Below, piece by piece: positions 49,881 to 59,080 of a stretch of 64,000 bases of DNA (within the stretch, counting starts at the first letter, position 1; each line of letters opens with the position of its first letter). Below the pieces are notes generated by a model. The model searched no databases, had not been told where the DNA came from, and was given only the letters and a program-made list of their open reading frames with translations. Source of the stretch: Pseudomonas tolaasii NCPPB 2192 (GTDB taxonomy: Bacteria; Pseudomonadota; Gammaproteobacteria; Pseudomonadales; Pseudomonadaceae); NCBI RefSeq assembly GCF_002813445.1, contig NZ_PHHD01000001.1, positions 3,720,001-3,784,000 on the forward strand, given 5' to 3'. Position numbers and translations under genes: made by a program.

Positions 49881-50804
49881 ATGATCAACCGTCGCAATAT
49901 GCTTGCCCTGCTGGGCCTGGCTTCTCTCTCGCTGCAGGGTTCTTCGGTATGGGCAGCAGAGCCGCCCACCCTCACTGTGGGTGACCAGTTCTTCTCCAAT
50001 CGCATCGTTTTGGAGCTGTCCGGCGAGTTGAAAGACCTGCCGTACAAGATCGATTTCAAGCGCTTCAACACTGGCTCGCCGGTGGCCTCGGCCGTGGCCA
50101 GCGGCGCGCTGGATGTGGGGATTGTCGGTGACACGCCGGTGATCAGCCTCGCCGCCAATGGCGCGCCGGTGAAGGTGGTGGCCAGCACGCAAACCAGCCT
50201 CGACGGCGTGGGCATTGTGGCGCGCAAAGGCATTCAGTCGGTGGCTGACCTAAAAGGCAAAACCGTTGCGATCTGGAACGGTTCCTGGAGCCAGCAACTG
50301 GCCTACAAGGCGCTGGATGAAGCCGGTGTGCCGCGCAGCAGTGTGACGTTCAAATACCTGCTGCCGGCCGAAGCCAGCCTGGCGCTGACCCAGGGCGATA
50401 TCGACGCCTTCGGCACATGGGAGCCCTATGTGTCGCTGCAGGAAAAAGAGGGCAGCACGCTGATTCGCAATGCCAAGGGCCTGATGAGCGCGCCGACCTA
50501 TATCGTCGCGTATGAGCCGGCACTGGCGCAAAAAGGCGCAATCATCAAAGACTTCATCGCCCGGCTGACCCGCGCGCGGGTGTGGAGCAACAGCCATGTC
50601 GACGAGTACGCCGAAGCCTGGTCGAAGGCCAACCAGTCCGCGCCGGAAATTGCCAAGGTGTGGTTCAAGCGCGATGCGATCAAGGTGCTGCCGATCTCGC
50701 CGACGATTGTCAGCGAAGCCCAGGCCACGGCGGATTTCCTGGTGGACGCGCAGATGCTCAAGCAGCGGTACGACGTGACGCCGTTGTTTGATCGGGCGCT
50801 TTAA
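49881..50804 (+). CDS. ABC-type sulfonate/nitrate (SsuA/TauA-like) binding protein
   Basis: This 307-residue protein has a signal peptide (residues 1-~26, VWAAE) and the NMT1/SsuA-type core: GDQFFSNRIVLELSGELKDL, then GALDVGIVGDTPVISLAANG and a later QGDIDAFGTWEPYVSL. It would bind an aliphatic sulfonate or similar compound. No permease or ATPase follows, so it is an orphan that must share a transporter elsewhere. The start at 49881 is chosen for the signal peptide. Confidence 0.85.
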   Translation: MINRRNMLALLGLASLSLQGSSVWAAEPPTLTVGDQFFSNRIVLELSGELKDLPYKIDFKRFNTGSPVASAVASGALDVGIVGDTPVISLAANGAPVKVVASTQTSLDGVGIVARKGIQSVADLKGKTVAIWNGSWSQQLAYKALDEAGVPRSSVTFKYLLPAEASLALTQGDIDAFGTWEPYVSLQEKEGSTLIRNAKGLMSAPTYIVAYEPALAQKGAIIKDFIARLTRARVWSNSHVDEYAEAWSKANQSAPEIAKVWFKRDAIKVLPISPTIVSEAQATADFLVDAQMLKQRYDVTPLFDRAL

Positions 50805-50916
50805 ACGGCAGGGAAACAAGCGCTAATAGAATTGAACGGCTGCTCCTGCGGGGCTGGGCCAGGTTTTTTTGATCCGGAGCTCACCGGAACTGAAAACTCA
50901 CTAGCTTTAGCAGGTG

Positions 50917-50932
50917 GTAGCCACTAGGCTAC
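50917..50932. promoter_or_regulatory. Palindrome upstream of the HTH antitoxin gene
   Basis: GTAGCC (50917-50922) and GGCTAC (50927-50932) form a perfect inverted repeat with a four-base centre, 49 bases before the antitoxin-like ATG. Autorepression at such sites is normal for antitoxins. Confidence 0.4.
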
Positions 50933-50981
50933 AAAAACAGCGAGGTAACGGTGACCTTTAGTACTCTAAAAGGTAAATGAA

Positions 50982-51362
50982 ATGAGTGAACAGAAATTCA
51001 AACCCGAGGATATGCCGATCCTCGATCTTGATACGTCCGGAACCAGCGTTTACGAGGCTTCGCGCTTCCTCGACAGCCCGGAGGTGATCAGTGCGTATTT
51101 GGCGCAAAGCATGAAATCGCACGACCCCCAAATACTCATGAAGGCACTTGCCGAGGTTGCCAAGGCCCAAGGCGTGAACAAGGTGGCCGAGGCGGCGGGG
51201 GTCAATCGGGAGAGCCTTTATAAAACCCTCAAAGGCGGCTCGAAAACCCGTTATGAGACGGTGCAGAAGTTGATGCTGGCCCTGGGGGTTGAGCTTACGG
51301 TGCAGCCGATTGCGTCCGGGAAAGCCGCCAGGGCTAAATCGGTGTCGGCTGGAAAACCCTGA
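50982..51362 (+). CDS. HTH antitoxin-like (addiction module antidote) protein, orphan
   Basis: This 126-residue protein has the conserved body of the COG3636 antidote family: SPEVISAYLAQSMKSHDPQI, ALAEVAKAQGVNKVAEAAGV and NRESLYKTLKGGSK, an HTH_XRE type domain at about residues 55-110. Its usual RelE/HigB-type toxin partner would lie directly upstream or downstream, but neither flank holds one: 50805-50981 has no frame, and 51363-51609 is a REP pair. It may be a solitary regulator. Confidence 0.8.
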   Translation: MSEQKFKPEDMPILDLDTSGTSVYEASRFLDSPEVISAYLAQSMKSHDPQILMKALAEVAKAQGVNKVAEAAGVNRESLYKTLKGGSKTRYETVQKLMLALGVELTVQPIASGKAARAKSVSAGKP

Positions 51363-51436
51363 ATCCGACAGTACCCATGACATTTCGAGTGATCTTGTTG
51401 TGGTGAGCGGTCTTCTTGTGGCGGATGGGGTTTGTT

Positions 51437-51569
51437 GTGGTGAGCGGGCTTGCCCCGCGTTGGAGTGCGAAGCGCTCCCAAACTCCGGCGACGCGGTGCA
51501 ACTGATAAAGCGCGTCGTCAGGTTTTAGGGCTGCTTCGCAGCCCAACGCGGGGCAAGCCCGCTCGCCAC
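51437..51569. repeat. REP pair, GTGGCGAGCGGG family
   Basis: Arms at 51437-51463 and 51543-51569 are complementary at 26 of 27 positions (one T for C in the left arm). It is the same family as at 17771 and 58843. It separates the antitoxin and gudD genes. Confidence 0.83.
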
Positions 51570-51609
51570 AGTAAGCCTGCTACCTCCCTCATCTGTGATT
51601 GGGCGGGCG

Positions 51610-52935
51610 TTAACGCACCAGGCACGGCTGCTTGTTGTTGAAGCGCCAGCCCGGAATCAAAAACTGCATCGCCACGCTGTCGTCCCGCGCCCCCAGGCCC
51701 ATGCCTTTGTACACTTCGTGGGCGTTGGCCACGGCGTCCATGTCGATGTCCACCCCAAGGCCCGGCTTGCTCGGCACCTTCACGTAGCCGCCTTCGATTT
51801 TCAGCGGTTCTTTGGTCAGGCGCTGGCCGTCCTGCCAGATCCAGTGGGTGTCGATCGCGGTGATGTCGCCGGGTGCGGCGGCGGCGACCTGGGTGAACAT
51901 CGCCAGGGAAATGTCGAAGTGGTTGTTGGAGTGCGAGCCCCAGGTCAGGCCCCATTCATGGCACATCTGCGCGACACGCACCGAGCCTTGCATCGTCCAG
52001 AAGTGTGGATCGGCCAGGGGAATGTCCACCGATTGCAGCTGGATTGCGTGGCCCATTTCGCGCCAGTCGGTGGCGATCATGTTGGTGGCGGTTTTCAGGC
52101 CCGTGGCGCGGCGGAATTCAGCCATGACTTCGCGGCCCGAGTAGCCATTTTCGGCGCCGCACGGGTCTTCGGCGTAAGCCAGTACGTGATGCTGGTCGCG
52201 GCACAGACGCACGGCTTCCTTGAGCGACCAGGCGCCATTGGGGTCGAGCGTGATGCGCGCATCCGGGAAGCGTTCGGCCAGCGCCGTGACGGCTTCGATT
52301 TCGGCATCGCCGCTCAGCACGCCGCCCTTGAGTTTGAAGTCGTTGAAGCCGTATTTGGCTTTGGCGGCTTCGGCCAGGCGCACCACGGCTTCACTGGTCA
52401 GGGCCGTTTCGTGGCGCAGGCGGAACCAGTCATCGTCGGCGTCGGCTTCGTTGCGATAGGCAAGGTCGGTGGTCGTGCGATCACCCACGTAGAAGAGATA
52501 GCCGAGCATTTTTACCGCATCGCGTTGTTGCCCTTCGCCGAGCAAGGCCGCGACCGGCACTTCCAGGAACTGCCCCAGCAAGTCGAGCAACGCCGCTTCC
52601 ATCGCCGTGACGGCGTGAATGGTGATGCGCAGGTCAAAGGTTTGCAGGCCACGCCCCGCCGAATCCCGCGAGGCAAAGGTGGTGCGCATCTGGTTGAGGA
52701 CGCGCTGGTACTGGCCGATCGGCTGGCCGACCACCAGGCTGCGGGCGTCTTCCAGGGTTTGGCGAATGCGTTCGCCGCCGGGCACTTCGCCCACGCCGGT
52801 GTTGCCGCTGCTGTCCTTGAGAATCACGATATTGCGGGTAAAAAATGGCCCGTGAGCGCCGCTGAGGTTGAGCAGCATGCTGTCATGGCCGGCAACGGGG
52901 ATGACCTGAAAATGGGTAACGACAGGGGTAGTCAT
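51610..52935 (-). CDS. gudD: Glucarate dehydratase GudD
   Basis: This 441-residue enolase-superfamily enzyme dehydrates D-glucarate (or L-idarate) to 5-keto-4-deoxyglucarate. Hallmarks are FKLKGGVLSG (KxK), TLDPNGAWSL, the metal-ligand region AEDPCGAENGYSGREVMAEF and WGSHSNNHFDISLAMF with the catalytic His. The ATG at 52935 follows AGGACC. It is downstream of gudP, 19 bases apart, in one operon. Confidence 0.95.
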   Translation of the reverse strand: MTTPVVTHFQVIPVAGHDSMLLNLSGAHGPFFTRNIVILKDSSGNTGVGEVPGGERIRQTLEDARSLVVGQPIGQYQRVLNQMRTTFASRDSAGRGLQTFDLRITIHAVTAMEAALLDLLGQFLEVPVAALLGEGQQRDAVKMLGYLFYVGDRTTTDLAYRNEADADDDWFRLRHETALTSEAVVRLAEAAKAKYGFNDFKLKGGVLSGDAEIEAVTALAERFPDARITLDPNGAWSLKEAVRLCRDQHHVLAYAEDPCGAENGYSGREVMAEFRRATGLKTATNMIATDWREMGHAIQLQSVDIPLADPHFWTMQGSVRVAQMCHEWGLTWGSHSNNHFDISLAMFTQVAAAAPGDITAIDTHWIWQDGQRLTKEPLKIEGGYVKVPSKPGLGVDIDMDAVANAHEVYKGMGLGARDDSVAMQFLIPGWRFNNKQPCLVR

Positions 52936-52954
52936 GGCAAGGTCCTGAGTCTGC

Positions 52955-54316
52955 TTAAAGAGGTTTGCTGAGGGCGACACCGGCGGGCACAGCACCCGGC
53001 GCAATCAATACGGAGGAGGGCGAGGTCTTGGCGAAGAACACCAGGATCGCCGCGAGGATAGACGTACCGGCCAAACCATAGAGGCCGCCTTGAATCGAGC
53101 CGGTGGTCTGTTCCAGAAAACCGAAGGTGGTCGGCGCCACAAACCCGCCCAGGTTGCCGATGGAGTTGATCAACGCAATCACGGCAGCGGCGATGCGCAC
53201 GTCCAGATAGCCCTGCGGGATCGGCCAGAACAACGACGAGGCCGACTTGAAACCAATTGCCGCAAAGCAAATCGCAACAAAGGCGAAAATCGGCCCGCCG
53301 GTGGTGGACATGAACATCCCGGCCGCTGCGATCAACAGCGCTGCCGCCACCCAGGCCTGCTGGAACTTGAACTTGCCCGACAGCGAGGCGAAGGCGTACA
53401 TGGCGATGATCGAGATCAGCCACGGGATCGAGTTGAAGAACCCCACCTGCACATCACTGAGGTCGCCCATCTTTTTGATGATGCTCGGCAGCCAGAAGGT
53501 GGCGGCGTAGATGGTCAGTTGAATGCAGAAATACAGCACGCAGAACAGCAGGATCTGACGGTCCTTGAGCAGCTTGCCGAGGGTGGGTTTGACGGTGGTC
53601 AGCGCTTCGCGGTCGCGCTGTTCCTGGTCGATGACGCCCACCAGCGCGTCCTGCTCTTCGCGGCTCAGCCATTTGGCGTCGTGGGGTTTGGAGTCCAGCC
53701 AGAACCACACGAAAAAGCCCAGCGCCACCGAGGCCAGGCCTTCGATGGCAAACATCCATTGCCAACCGTGGAAGCCAAAGCCTTCGATCTGCAGCAGCGC
53801 ACCCGACAGCGGCCCGGAAATCAGCGAGGCCACCGCCGAGCCACTGAGGAAGATCGCGATGGCTTTGCCGCGCTCAACGCCAGGCAGCCAGCGGGTGAAG
53901 TAATAGATCACGCCGGGAAAGAAACCCGCCTCGGCCACGCCCAGCAGAAAACGCAGGATGTAGAACTGGGTTTCGTTCTGGATGAAGGCCATCAACGTGG
54001 CGACGATGCCCCAGGTGAACATGATGCGGGTCAGCCAGATGCGCGCGCCAACCTTTTGCAGCAGCATGTTGGAGGGCACTTCGAAGAGCGCGTAGCCAAT
54101 GAAGAACAGCCCGGCACCCAGGCCATAGGCGGCGGCACCGATGCCCAGGTCATGCTCCATGTGCGTGCGCACGAAGCCGATATTGACCCGGTCGATGTAG
54201 TTGAGGATGAACATGATCACGAACAGTGGGAGCACATGGCCCTTCACTTTGCTCACGGCACGCGCGAGGACTGAATCACTTTCTGAAGCGGCAGATGCAT
54301 GGCTTGAATTGTTCAC
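52955..54316 (-). CDS. gudP: Glucarate/galactarate MFS transporter GudP
   Basis: This 453-residue member of the anion:cation symporter family has about 12 spans. Typical parts are MFILNYIDRVNIGFVRTHM, GLGAGLFFIGYALFEVPSNM and FLLGVAEAGFFPGVIYYFTR. It takes up D-glucarate with protons. The GTG start follows GGGAG. It precedes gudD and diverges from a GntR regulator. Confidence 0.9.
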   Translation of the reverse strand: MNNSSHASAASESDSVLARAVSKVKGHVLPLFVIMFILNYIDRVNIGFVRTHMEHDLGIGAAAYGLGAGLFFIGYALFEVPSNMLLQKVGARIWLTRIMFTWGIVATLMAFIQNETQFYILRFLLGVAEAGFFPGVIYYFTRWLPGVERGKAIAIFLSGSAVASLISGPLSGALLQIEGFGFHGWQWMFAIEGLASVALGFFVWFWLDSKPHDAKWLSREEQDALVGVIDQEQRDREALTTVKPTLGKLLKDRQILLFCVLYFCIQLTIYAATFWLPSIIKKMGDLSDVQVGFFNSIPWLISIIAMYAFASLSGKFKFQQAWVAAALLIAAAGMFMSTTGGPIFAFVAICFAAIGFKSASSLFWPIPQGYLDVRIAAAVIALINSIGNLGGFVAPTTFGFLEQTTGSIQGGLYGLAGTSILAAILVFFAKTSPSSVLIAPGAVPAGVALSKPL

Positions 54317-54373
54317 AATTCAAAACTCCCCCTGATTATTTTTATGCGGGTTTGCGTGTCTTGTTGATAGACA

Positions 54374-54584
54374 TCATACAAGTGGTTTTCTGAATACCGC
54401 AATGCAGTGGTGGCTGTTTTTGTTTTTATAAGCGAATGAGTTGAGTGAGCGTTTTGGTTATTTGCTCAATGGATATAGGGCTTTCTGTCGAATTTTTCGC
54501 GCCGGTTGTCGTCAGGATTCACGCTTTGAGGCTGCAGTGGCGCATTTTTGATTTCGGTAAAAATAGATGAGTTGTCATACAAGT
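54374..54584. promoter_or_regulatory. Repeated TCATACAAGT motif in the gudP-gntR intergenic region
   Basis: TCATACAAGT occurs at 54374-54383 (58 bases before gudP) and 54575-54584 (71 bases before the GntR gene). The second is part of the inverted repeat TTGT-cat-ACAA. FadR/FCD-type GntR proteins often bind such sites, so these are likely operators for the divergent promoters. The 338-base gap 54317-54654 holds no gene. Confidence 0.55.
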
Positions 54585-54654
54585 CGATTGCTTTTCGAAT
54601 CCGGCCCGTGAGGGTGTTAAGCTCCCTCCAGCCCAACCCCGTGGACCCGCAGCG

Positions 54655-55365
54655 ATGCCTGTTGAAAGTGCAAATCTCGTCCGTAGACGTTCCAGCAACC
54701 TCGCTCAAGGCGTGGTCGAAGCGCTGACCCAGCGCATTTTGCTCGGCCAGCTTAAACCCGGTGAAAAACTGCCTTCGGAATCCACCATCGTGCTGGAGCA
54801 CGGCGTGAGCCGAACGGTGGTGCGCGAGGCCATTTCCAAATTGCAGGCGTCGGGCCTGGTGGAAACGCGCCACGGTATCGGCACCTTTGTGCTGGCGCCT
54901 CGCGCCCAACAGGGCTTGCGTTTGAACGTGGACACGGTCGCCAGTGTGCGCAACATGCTCGAACTGCGCCTGGGCCTGGAGGTGCAGGCCGTCGCGCTGG
55001 CCGCGCTGCGCCGATCTGGCGAGCAACTGGCGCAGATGCGTCAGGCGCTGGACGACTACCAGGCCTCGCTGGCCAACAACGACAGTTGTGTGGAGGAAGA
55101 CAAACGCTTTCATCAACTGATCGCCGAGGCCACCGGCAATACGTTTTTCACCGAGATCATGCTGCACCTGGGCAATGCAATGATCCCGCGTACCCAGGTC
55201 AAGGGCGCCGAGCGCGGTGGCGCCGACTTCGCCCGGCTCGGGCAGTTGGCCAACCTGGAGCACGAGGCGATCTTCAATGCGATCAAGCGCCAGGACCCCG
55301 ATGCGGCGCGCGCGGCGATGGTGCTGCACCTGACCAACAGCCGTGACCGTTTCTCGGGTGAGTAA
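54655..55365 (+). CDS. GntR-family (FadR/FCD) regulator of glucarate genes
   Basis: This 236-residue protein has an N-terminal winged helix (LPSESTIVLEHGVSRTVVRE; AISKLQASGLVETRHGIGTF) and an all-helical FCD domain (ELRLGLEVQAVALAAL; HQLIAEATGNTFFTE). The FCD domain binds a small acid with a metal. It is divergent from gudP-gudD and most likely represses them until glucarate or a product is present. A methyltransferase gene follows by 24 bases. Confidence 0.88.
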   Translation: MPVESANLVRRRSSNLAQGVVEALTQRILLGQLKPGEKLPSESTIVLEHGVSRTVVREAISKLQASGLVETRHGIGTFVLAPRAQQGLRLNVDTVASVRNMLELRLGLEVQAVALAALRRSGEQLAQMRQALDDYQASLANNDSCVEEDKRFHQLIAEATGNTFFTEIMLHLGNAMIPRTQVKGAERGGADFARLGQLANLEHEAIFNAIKRQDPDAARAAMVLHLTNSRDRFSGE

Positions 55366-55389
55366 CCCTCTGGTGATAAGGAACACACG

Positions 55390-56085
55390 TTGAACGAACA
55401 CACGTTATCCAGACGCCTTGAGCGCGTGGCGGCGAACGTGCCTGCCGGCGCGCGCCTGGCCGATATCGGCTCGGACCACGGCTATCTGCCGGTGGCAATG
55501 ATGCGCCGCGGCCTGATCACGGCGGCGGTGGCGGGGGAGGTGGCGGCCACGCCCTTTCACGCGGCCCGGCGCACCGTGCGCGAAAACGCGCTGGAACAGC
55601 ACATCACCGTGCGCCTGGCCGACGGCCTGGCGGCGATTGAACCGGGCGACGGCATCACCGCCATCAGCCTGTGCGGTATGGGCGGCGAGACCATTCGCGA
55701 CATTCTTGAAGCCGGCAAGGCGCGGCTCGGCGGCAGGGAGCGCCTGGTCCTGCAGCCCAACGGCGGCGAGCAACCGCTGCGTCAATGGTTGATGAACAAC
55801 GGTTACCGCATCCTCACTGAAGAGTTGCTGCTGGAAAATCGTTTCTACTACGAGATTATCGTCGCCGAACGCGGCGAGCCTGTGACTTACACCCAGGAAG
55901 AACTGTACTTCGGCCCCCTGCACATACAGGCGCGCAGCCCGCAGTTCCTGGCCAAGTGGCAGCGCATGCTGCGCCAGAAACACAAGACCCTCGCCAGCTT
56001 CGAACAGGCGCGGCAGGCGGTGCCGCAGGAGAGGCTGCAGGAGGTCGCGCAGCAGGTGCGGTGGATCAGTGAGCTGCTGGCTTGA
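55390..56085 (+). CDS. tRNA (adenine(22)-N1)-methyltransferase TrmK family
   Basis: This 231-residue class I methyltransferase has ARLADIGSDHGYLPVAMM (SAM motif I), then AISLCGMGGETIRDILEAG and LVLQPNGGEQPLRQWL, matching the TrmK/DUF633 family, which methylates A22 of some tRNAs. A TTG start (AAGGA upstream) is used. It trails the GntR gene but seems unrelated in function. Confidence 0.85.
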   Translation: MNEHTLSRRLERVAANVPAGARLADIGSDHGYLPVAMMRRGLITAAVAGEVAATPFHAARRTVRENALEQHITVRLADGLAAIEPGDGITAISLCGMGGETIRDILEAGKARLGGRERLVLQPNGGEQPLRQWLMNNGYRILTEELLLENRFYYEIIVAERGEPVTYTQEELYFGPLHIQARSPQFLAKWQRMLRQKHKTLASFEQARQAVPQERLQEVAQQVRWISELLA

Positions 56086-56191
56086 ATGGCCGGCGCAACA
56101 GTTGATCGCCTCACGGTGAGGGCACGCCTGCCAACCCGCCGCCGGATATGCTCCAATGGCCGCCTTCGTTTAATCACCCGGGAACCCGACC

Positions 56192-56491
56192 ATGGCCGAC
56201 ACCACCGACCAAGCCTTTTACGACCGCGCAGACGCCCATATCGAGCTGTCGAACGAACAGCTCAACACCTGCGAAAACCTCGGTGAAGTCAGTGCTTCAA
56301 TGATGTTCGGCACCACACGCTTCAATGCCTGGGCCAGTGCACGCAACTTCAAGTCAGGCGCCGAAATGGCCGCGGCCCGTGAGGCGATGCTGACGTATTT
56401 CTGTGATCAGTACCGCATGATGCTGGAAGACAACCTGGATGATCACATCAATAATTTCAGTCAGTACATGCGGGTGAAAGCAGAGGGTTGA
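56192..56491 (+). CDS. DUF3144 family protein
   Basis: This 99-residue protein (MADTTDQAFYDRADAHIELS; FGTTRFNAWASARNF; DQYRMMLEDNLDDHI) fits DUF3144, small helical proteins of γ-proteobacteria. Function unknown. It is monocistronic, followed by a 257-base gap without a gene. Confidence 0.82.
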   Translation: MADTTDQAFYDRADAHIELSNEQLNTCENLGEVSASMMFGTTRFNAWASARNFKSGAEMAAAREAMLTYFCDQYRMMLEDNLDDHINNFSQYMRVKAEG

Positions 56492-56748
56492 TCAGACTCC
56501 TCTAAAAAGTCGGCAACCCTTTGCTGACCCCCTGAACATCCGATCGGCGTCTCCGGGGGTTACAGGCGTGTGCTCGGTATTGAGTGTTTTTGCCCCATAT
56601 TTGTGCGCGCGGCGTTGACGATCGGCTGGCGCAGCGCCTATCTCCAGCCCCTATCCCGACGGCCCATATCTTGCTAGTGCCAAACTAATCAATGACATGG
56701 CATTTTGCTTCTAGTCATTTTTCAGGTTGCTTCAGGGAGTGGTCGGCC

Positions 56749-58806
56749 ATGCACAGTCTTTTATCACCCGGTATCCGTCTGCTCGGCCGTTTCGGTTTTG
56801 CGCGCAAGTTCCAGATCCTGTTTTTCCTGTTCATGCTGCCCCTGGCCGGGAGCCTGTGGATGATCGGCCAGGACTATCGCGACAAGCTCGCGGTGATTTC
56901 CAGTGAACAATCCGGCGTGCGCCAGTTGCTGGCCCTGGACACGCTGGATGGCCAGTTGACCGCGCAGCGCAACCTGGCTGCGCGCTGGAAAGCCCTGGAC
57001 ATCCAGCACACGCCAACACCGGCGGCCCAGGCCGCGATGGACAAAGTGGACGCCGGTAGCCCTGCCATTGCCCAAAGCCTGCAGGCCTTGGGCGATGCGC
57101 TCAAACAACACAATGCCAGCGCCGACACCCTGGCGCGTTTCGAGGCGTTGCAGGCGACGGTCAAGGGCATGGACAGCCAGGCCCTGCGCACCGTGGGCTG
57201 GTGGCCGGACGGCTACGACCGTTTCACCGCAGCCCTGACCGCGATGCAAACCCTGCGTGAACAAATCACCCTGGACACCGGGCTGATTCTGGACCCGTGG
57301 CTGGAAACCTATCTGTTGATGCAGATCTCCACCCAGCACACCCCGGACCTGATCGAGCGTATCGGCCGCACGGCGAGTGTTGGCGAATCGTCCGTGGCGT
57401 CCGGGCAGTTCACCCTGCAAAGCCGCTTGCAGATGCGCGACCTGCGTGGCCGCATCGGGGACGCTCGCGACCAGTTGGCCAAGGCGGCGACCTCGCTCAA
57501 AGCCAAGCAGTATGCCGGGCTTGAACCCTGGACCGCGCAATACGACAACAGTCTGCAATTGCTGGATAGCGAGCTTAAAGCCCTGGACGATGGGGTCTTC
57601 GGCGGCAGCATCAAGCTCGACATCGCAGGCTTCGACCGCAGTGTCGACAGTACGCTCGGCGCCCTGGGCGCATTGCGCAGCCAGTCGTTGAACTCGCTGG
57701 ATGAGCGCCTGGCTTACTACCGCGATCGCTCGCTCAAACAGTTCATCCCGGTGGTGGCGACGTTCAGCCTGTTGGCGCTGGCGGCGTTGTATCTGTTTAT
57801 CTGCCTGCAAGCCTCGATCCGCCGCAGTGCCAGTGGCATCACCACGCTGGCCGAGTCCTTGCGGGACGGCAACCTGTGCGTGGAGGTGGCGGTGGAAGGC
57901 CGCGATGAACTCGCGGCCATCAGCACCGCGCTCAACGTCGCGGTGGTGCAGTTGCGCACCAGCCTGTTGGGCGTGAACCACGAGACCCAGCAGCTCGGCT
58001 CGGCGGTGCTCACGCTGAATTCGCAGTCGGGCAGTACGCTCACGGAAGTCGAAGACCAGCAACAGCAAATCAGCCAGATCGCCGCCGCGGCGACACAGCT
58101 GGCCGCCACCTCCATGGGCGTCGCCAAAAGCTGTGAGCAGGCTTCGGGCAGTGCCCAGAACACCCGGCGTATTGCCGAAGACAGCAGCCGCGACAGCCAG
58201 CGCACCACGGCCAGCATCCAGCAGCTCAACCAACGCCTCACCGACACGGCCAACGCGCTGGAACAGGTCAGCCAGCAAGGCCAGCAGATTCAGTCGGTGG
58301 TCGACACCATTCGCGGCATCGCTGAGCAGACCAACCTGCTGGCGCTGAACGCCGCCATCGAGGCCGCCCGCGCGGGCGAGCAGGGCCGGGGGTTTGCGGT
58401 GGTGGCCGATGAAGTGCGCAGCCTGTCGCAACGCACCCAGGCCTCGACGGCGCAGATTGCCGGCACCGTCGACAGCCTGCGTTCAACCGTCAGCCAGGCC
58501 GTCAGCTTGATGGGCGCTGCTTGCGATCAGGCGCTGACCGATGCCGAGTCCGTCACCGGGCTGGGCACGCGCCTGGGCGAGATTGCCGGCGCGGTGCAAA
58601 ACGTCACCGACACCCTCGCGCAGATTGCGGCGGCGGTGGAAGAACAGGCGGCGACGGCGGATGAAGTCAGCGGCAATATCCAGCAGGTGGACCAGGCGGC
58701 AGGGCGCCTGCTCGACGGCGCCCGAGCCGTGAACCAGGCCGCCGACACCCTGAGCAAAGGCAGCCGCGCCCTGAGTGACAACACCGCCCGGTTTCGTCTG
58801 GTCTGA
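56749..58806 (+). CDS. Methyl-accepting chemotaxis protein
   Basis: This 685-residue receptor has one N-terminal membrane helix (QILFFLFMLPLAGSLWM), a long periplasmic helical region (about residues 40-325), a second helix near 335 (VVATFSLLALAALYLFICL), a HAMP domain and a cytoplasmic signalling domain with the hairpin EQTNLLALNAAIEAARAGE. The CheR-binding tail pentapeptide is absent, as in most Pseudomonas receptors. GGGAG precedes the ATG. The ligand is unknown. Confidence 0.92.
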   Translation: MHSLLSPGIRLLGRFGFARKFQILFFLFMLPLAGSLWMIGQDYRDKLAVISSEQSGVRQLLALDTLDGQLTAQRNLAARWKALDIQHTPTPAAQAAMDKVDAGSPAIAQSLQALGDALKQHNASADTLARFEALQATVKGMDSQALRTVGWWPDGYDRFTAALTAMQTLREQITLDTGLILDPWLETYLLMQISTQHTPDLIERIGRTASVGESSVASGQFTLQSRLQMRDLRGRIGDARDQLAKAATSLKAKQYAGLEPWTAQYDNSLQLLDSELKALDDGVFGGSIKLDIAGFDRSVDSTLGALGALRSQSLNSLDERLAYYRDRSLKQFIPVVATFSLLALAALYLFICLQASIRRSASGITTLAESLRDGNLCVEVAVEGRDELAAISTALNVAVVQLRTSLLGVNHETQQLGSAVLTLNSQSGSTLTEVEDQQQQISQIAAAATQLAATSMGVAKSCEQASGSAQNTRRIAEDSSRDSQRTTASIQQLNQRLTDTANALEQVSQQGQQIQSVVDTIRGIAEQTNLLALNAAIEAARAGEQGRGFAVVADEVRSLSQRTQASTAQIAGTVDSLRSTVSQAVSLMGAACDQALTDAESVTGLGTRLGEIAGAVQNVTDTLAQIAAAVEEQAATADEVSGNIQQVDQAAGRLLDGARAVNQAADTLSKGSRALSDNTARFRLV

Positions 58807-58842
58807 GGAACTGAATAGCTCGACCTGTCGAACGGGCTTCCT

Positions 58843-58973
58843 GTGGCGAGCGGGCTTGCCCCGCGTTGGAGTGCGAAGCACTCCCAATTGAGCCAACGCG
58901 GTGCAACTGATGAACCGCGTTGTCAGGTTTGGGGCCGCTTCGCAGCCCAACGCGGGGCAAGCCCGCTCGCCAC
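58843..58973. repeat. REP pair, GTGGCGAGCGGG family
   Basis: Arms at 58843-58869 and 58947-58973 are 27-base complements, identical to those at 17771-17902. It lies just after the chemoreceptor gene. Confidence 0.85.
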
Positions 58974-59080
58974 AACAAGTTCGCTCGCCACGACGGCATG
59001 TCAGCAACTTCAGGGCACTCCACTGCACCTGTGCAGTCTGCTGATATACCCTCAACGCTCATCCCATGGAGTTGCCCCCG

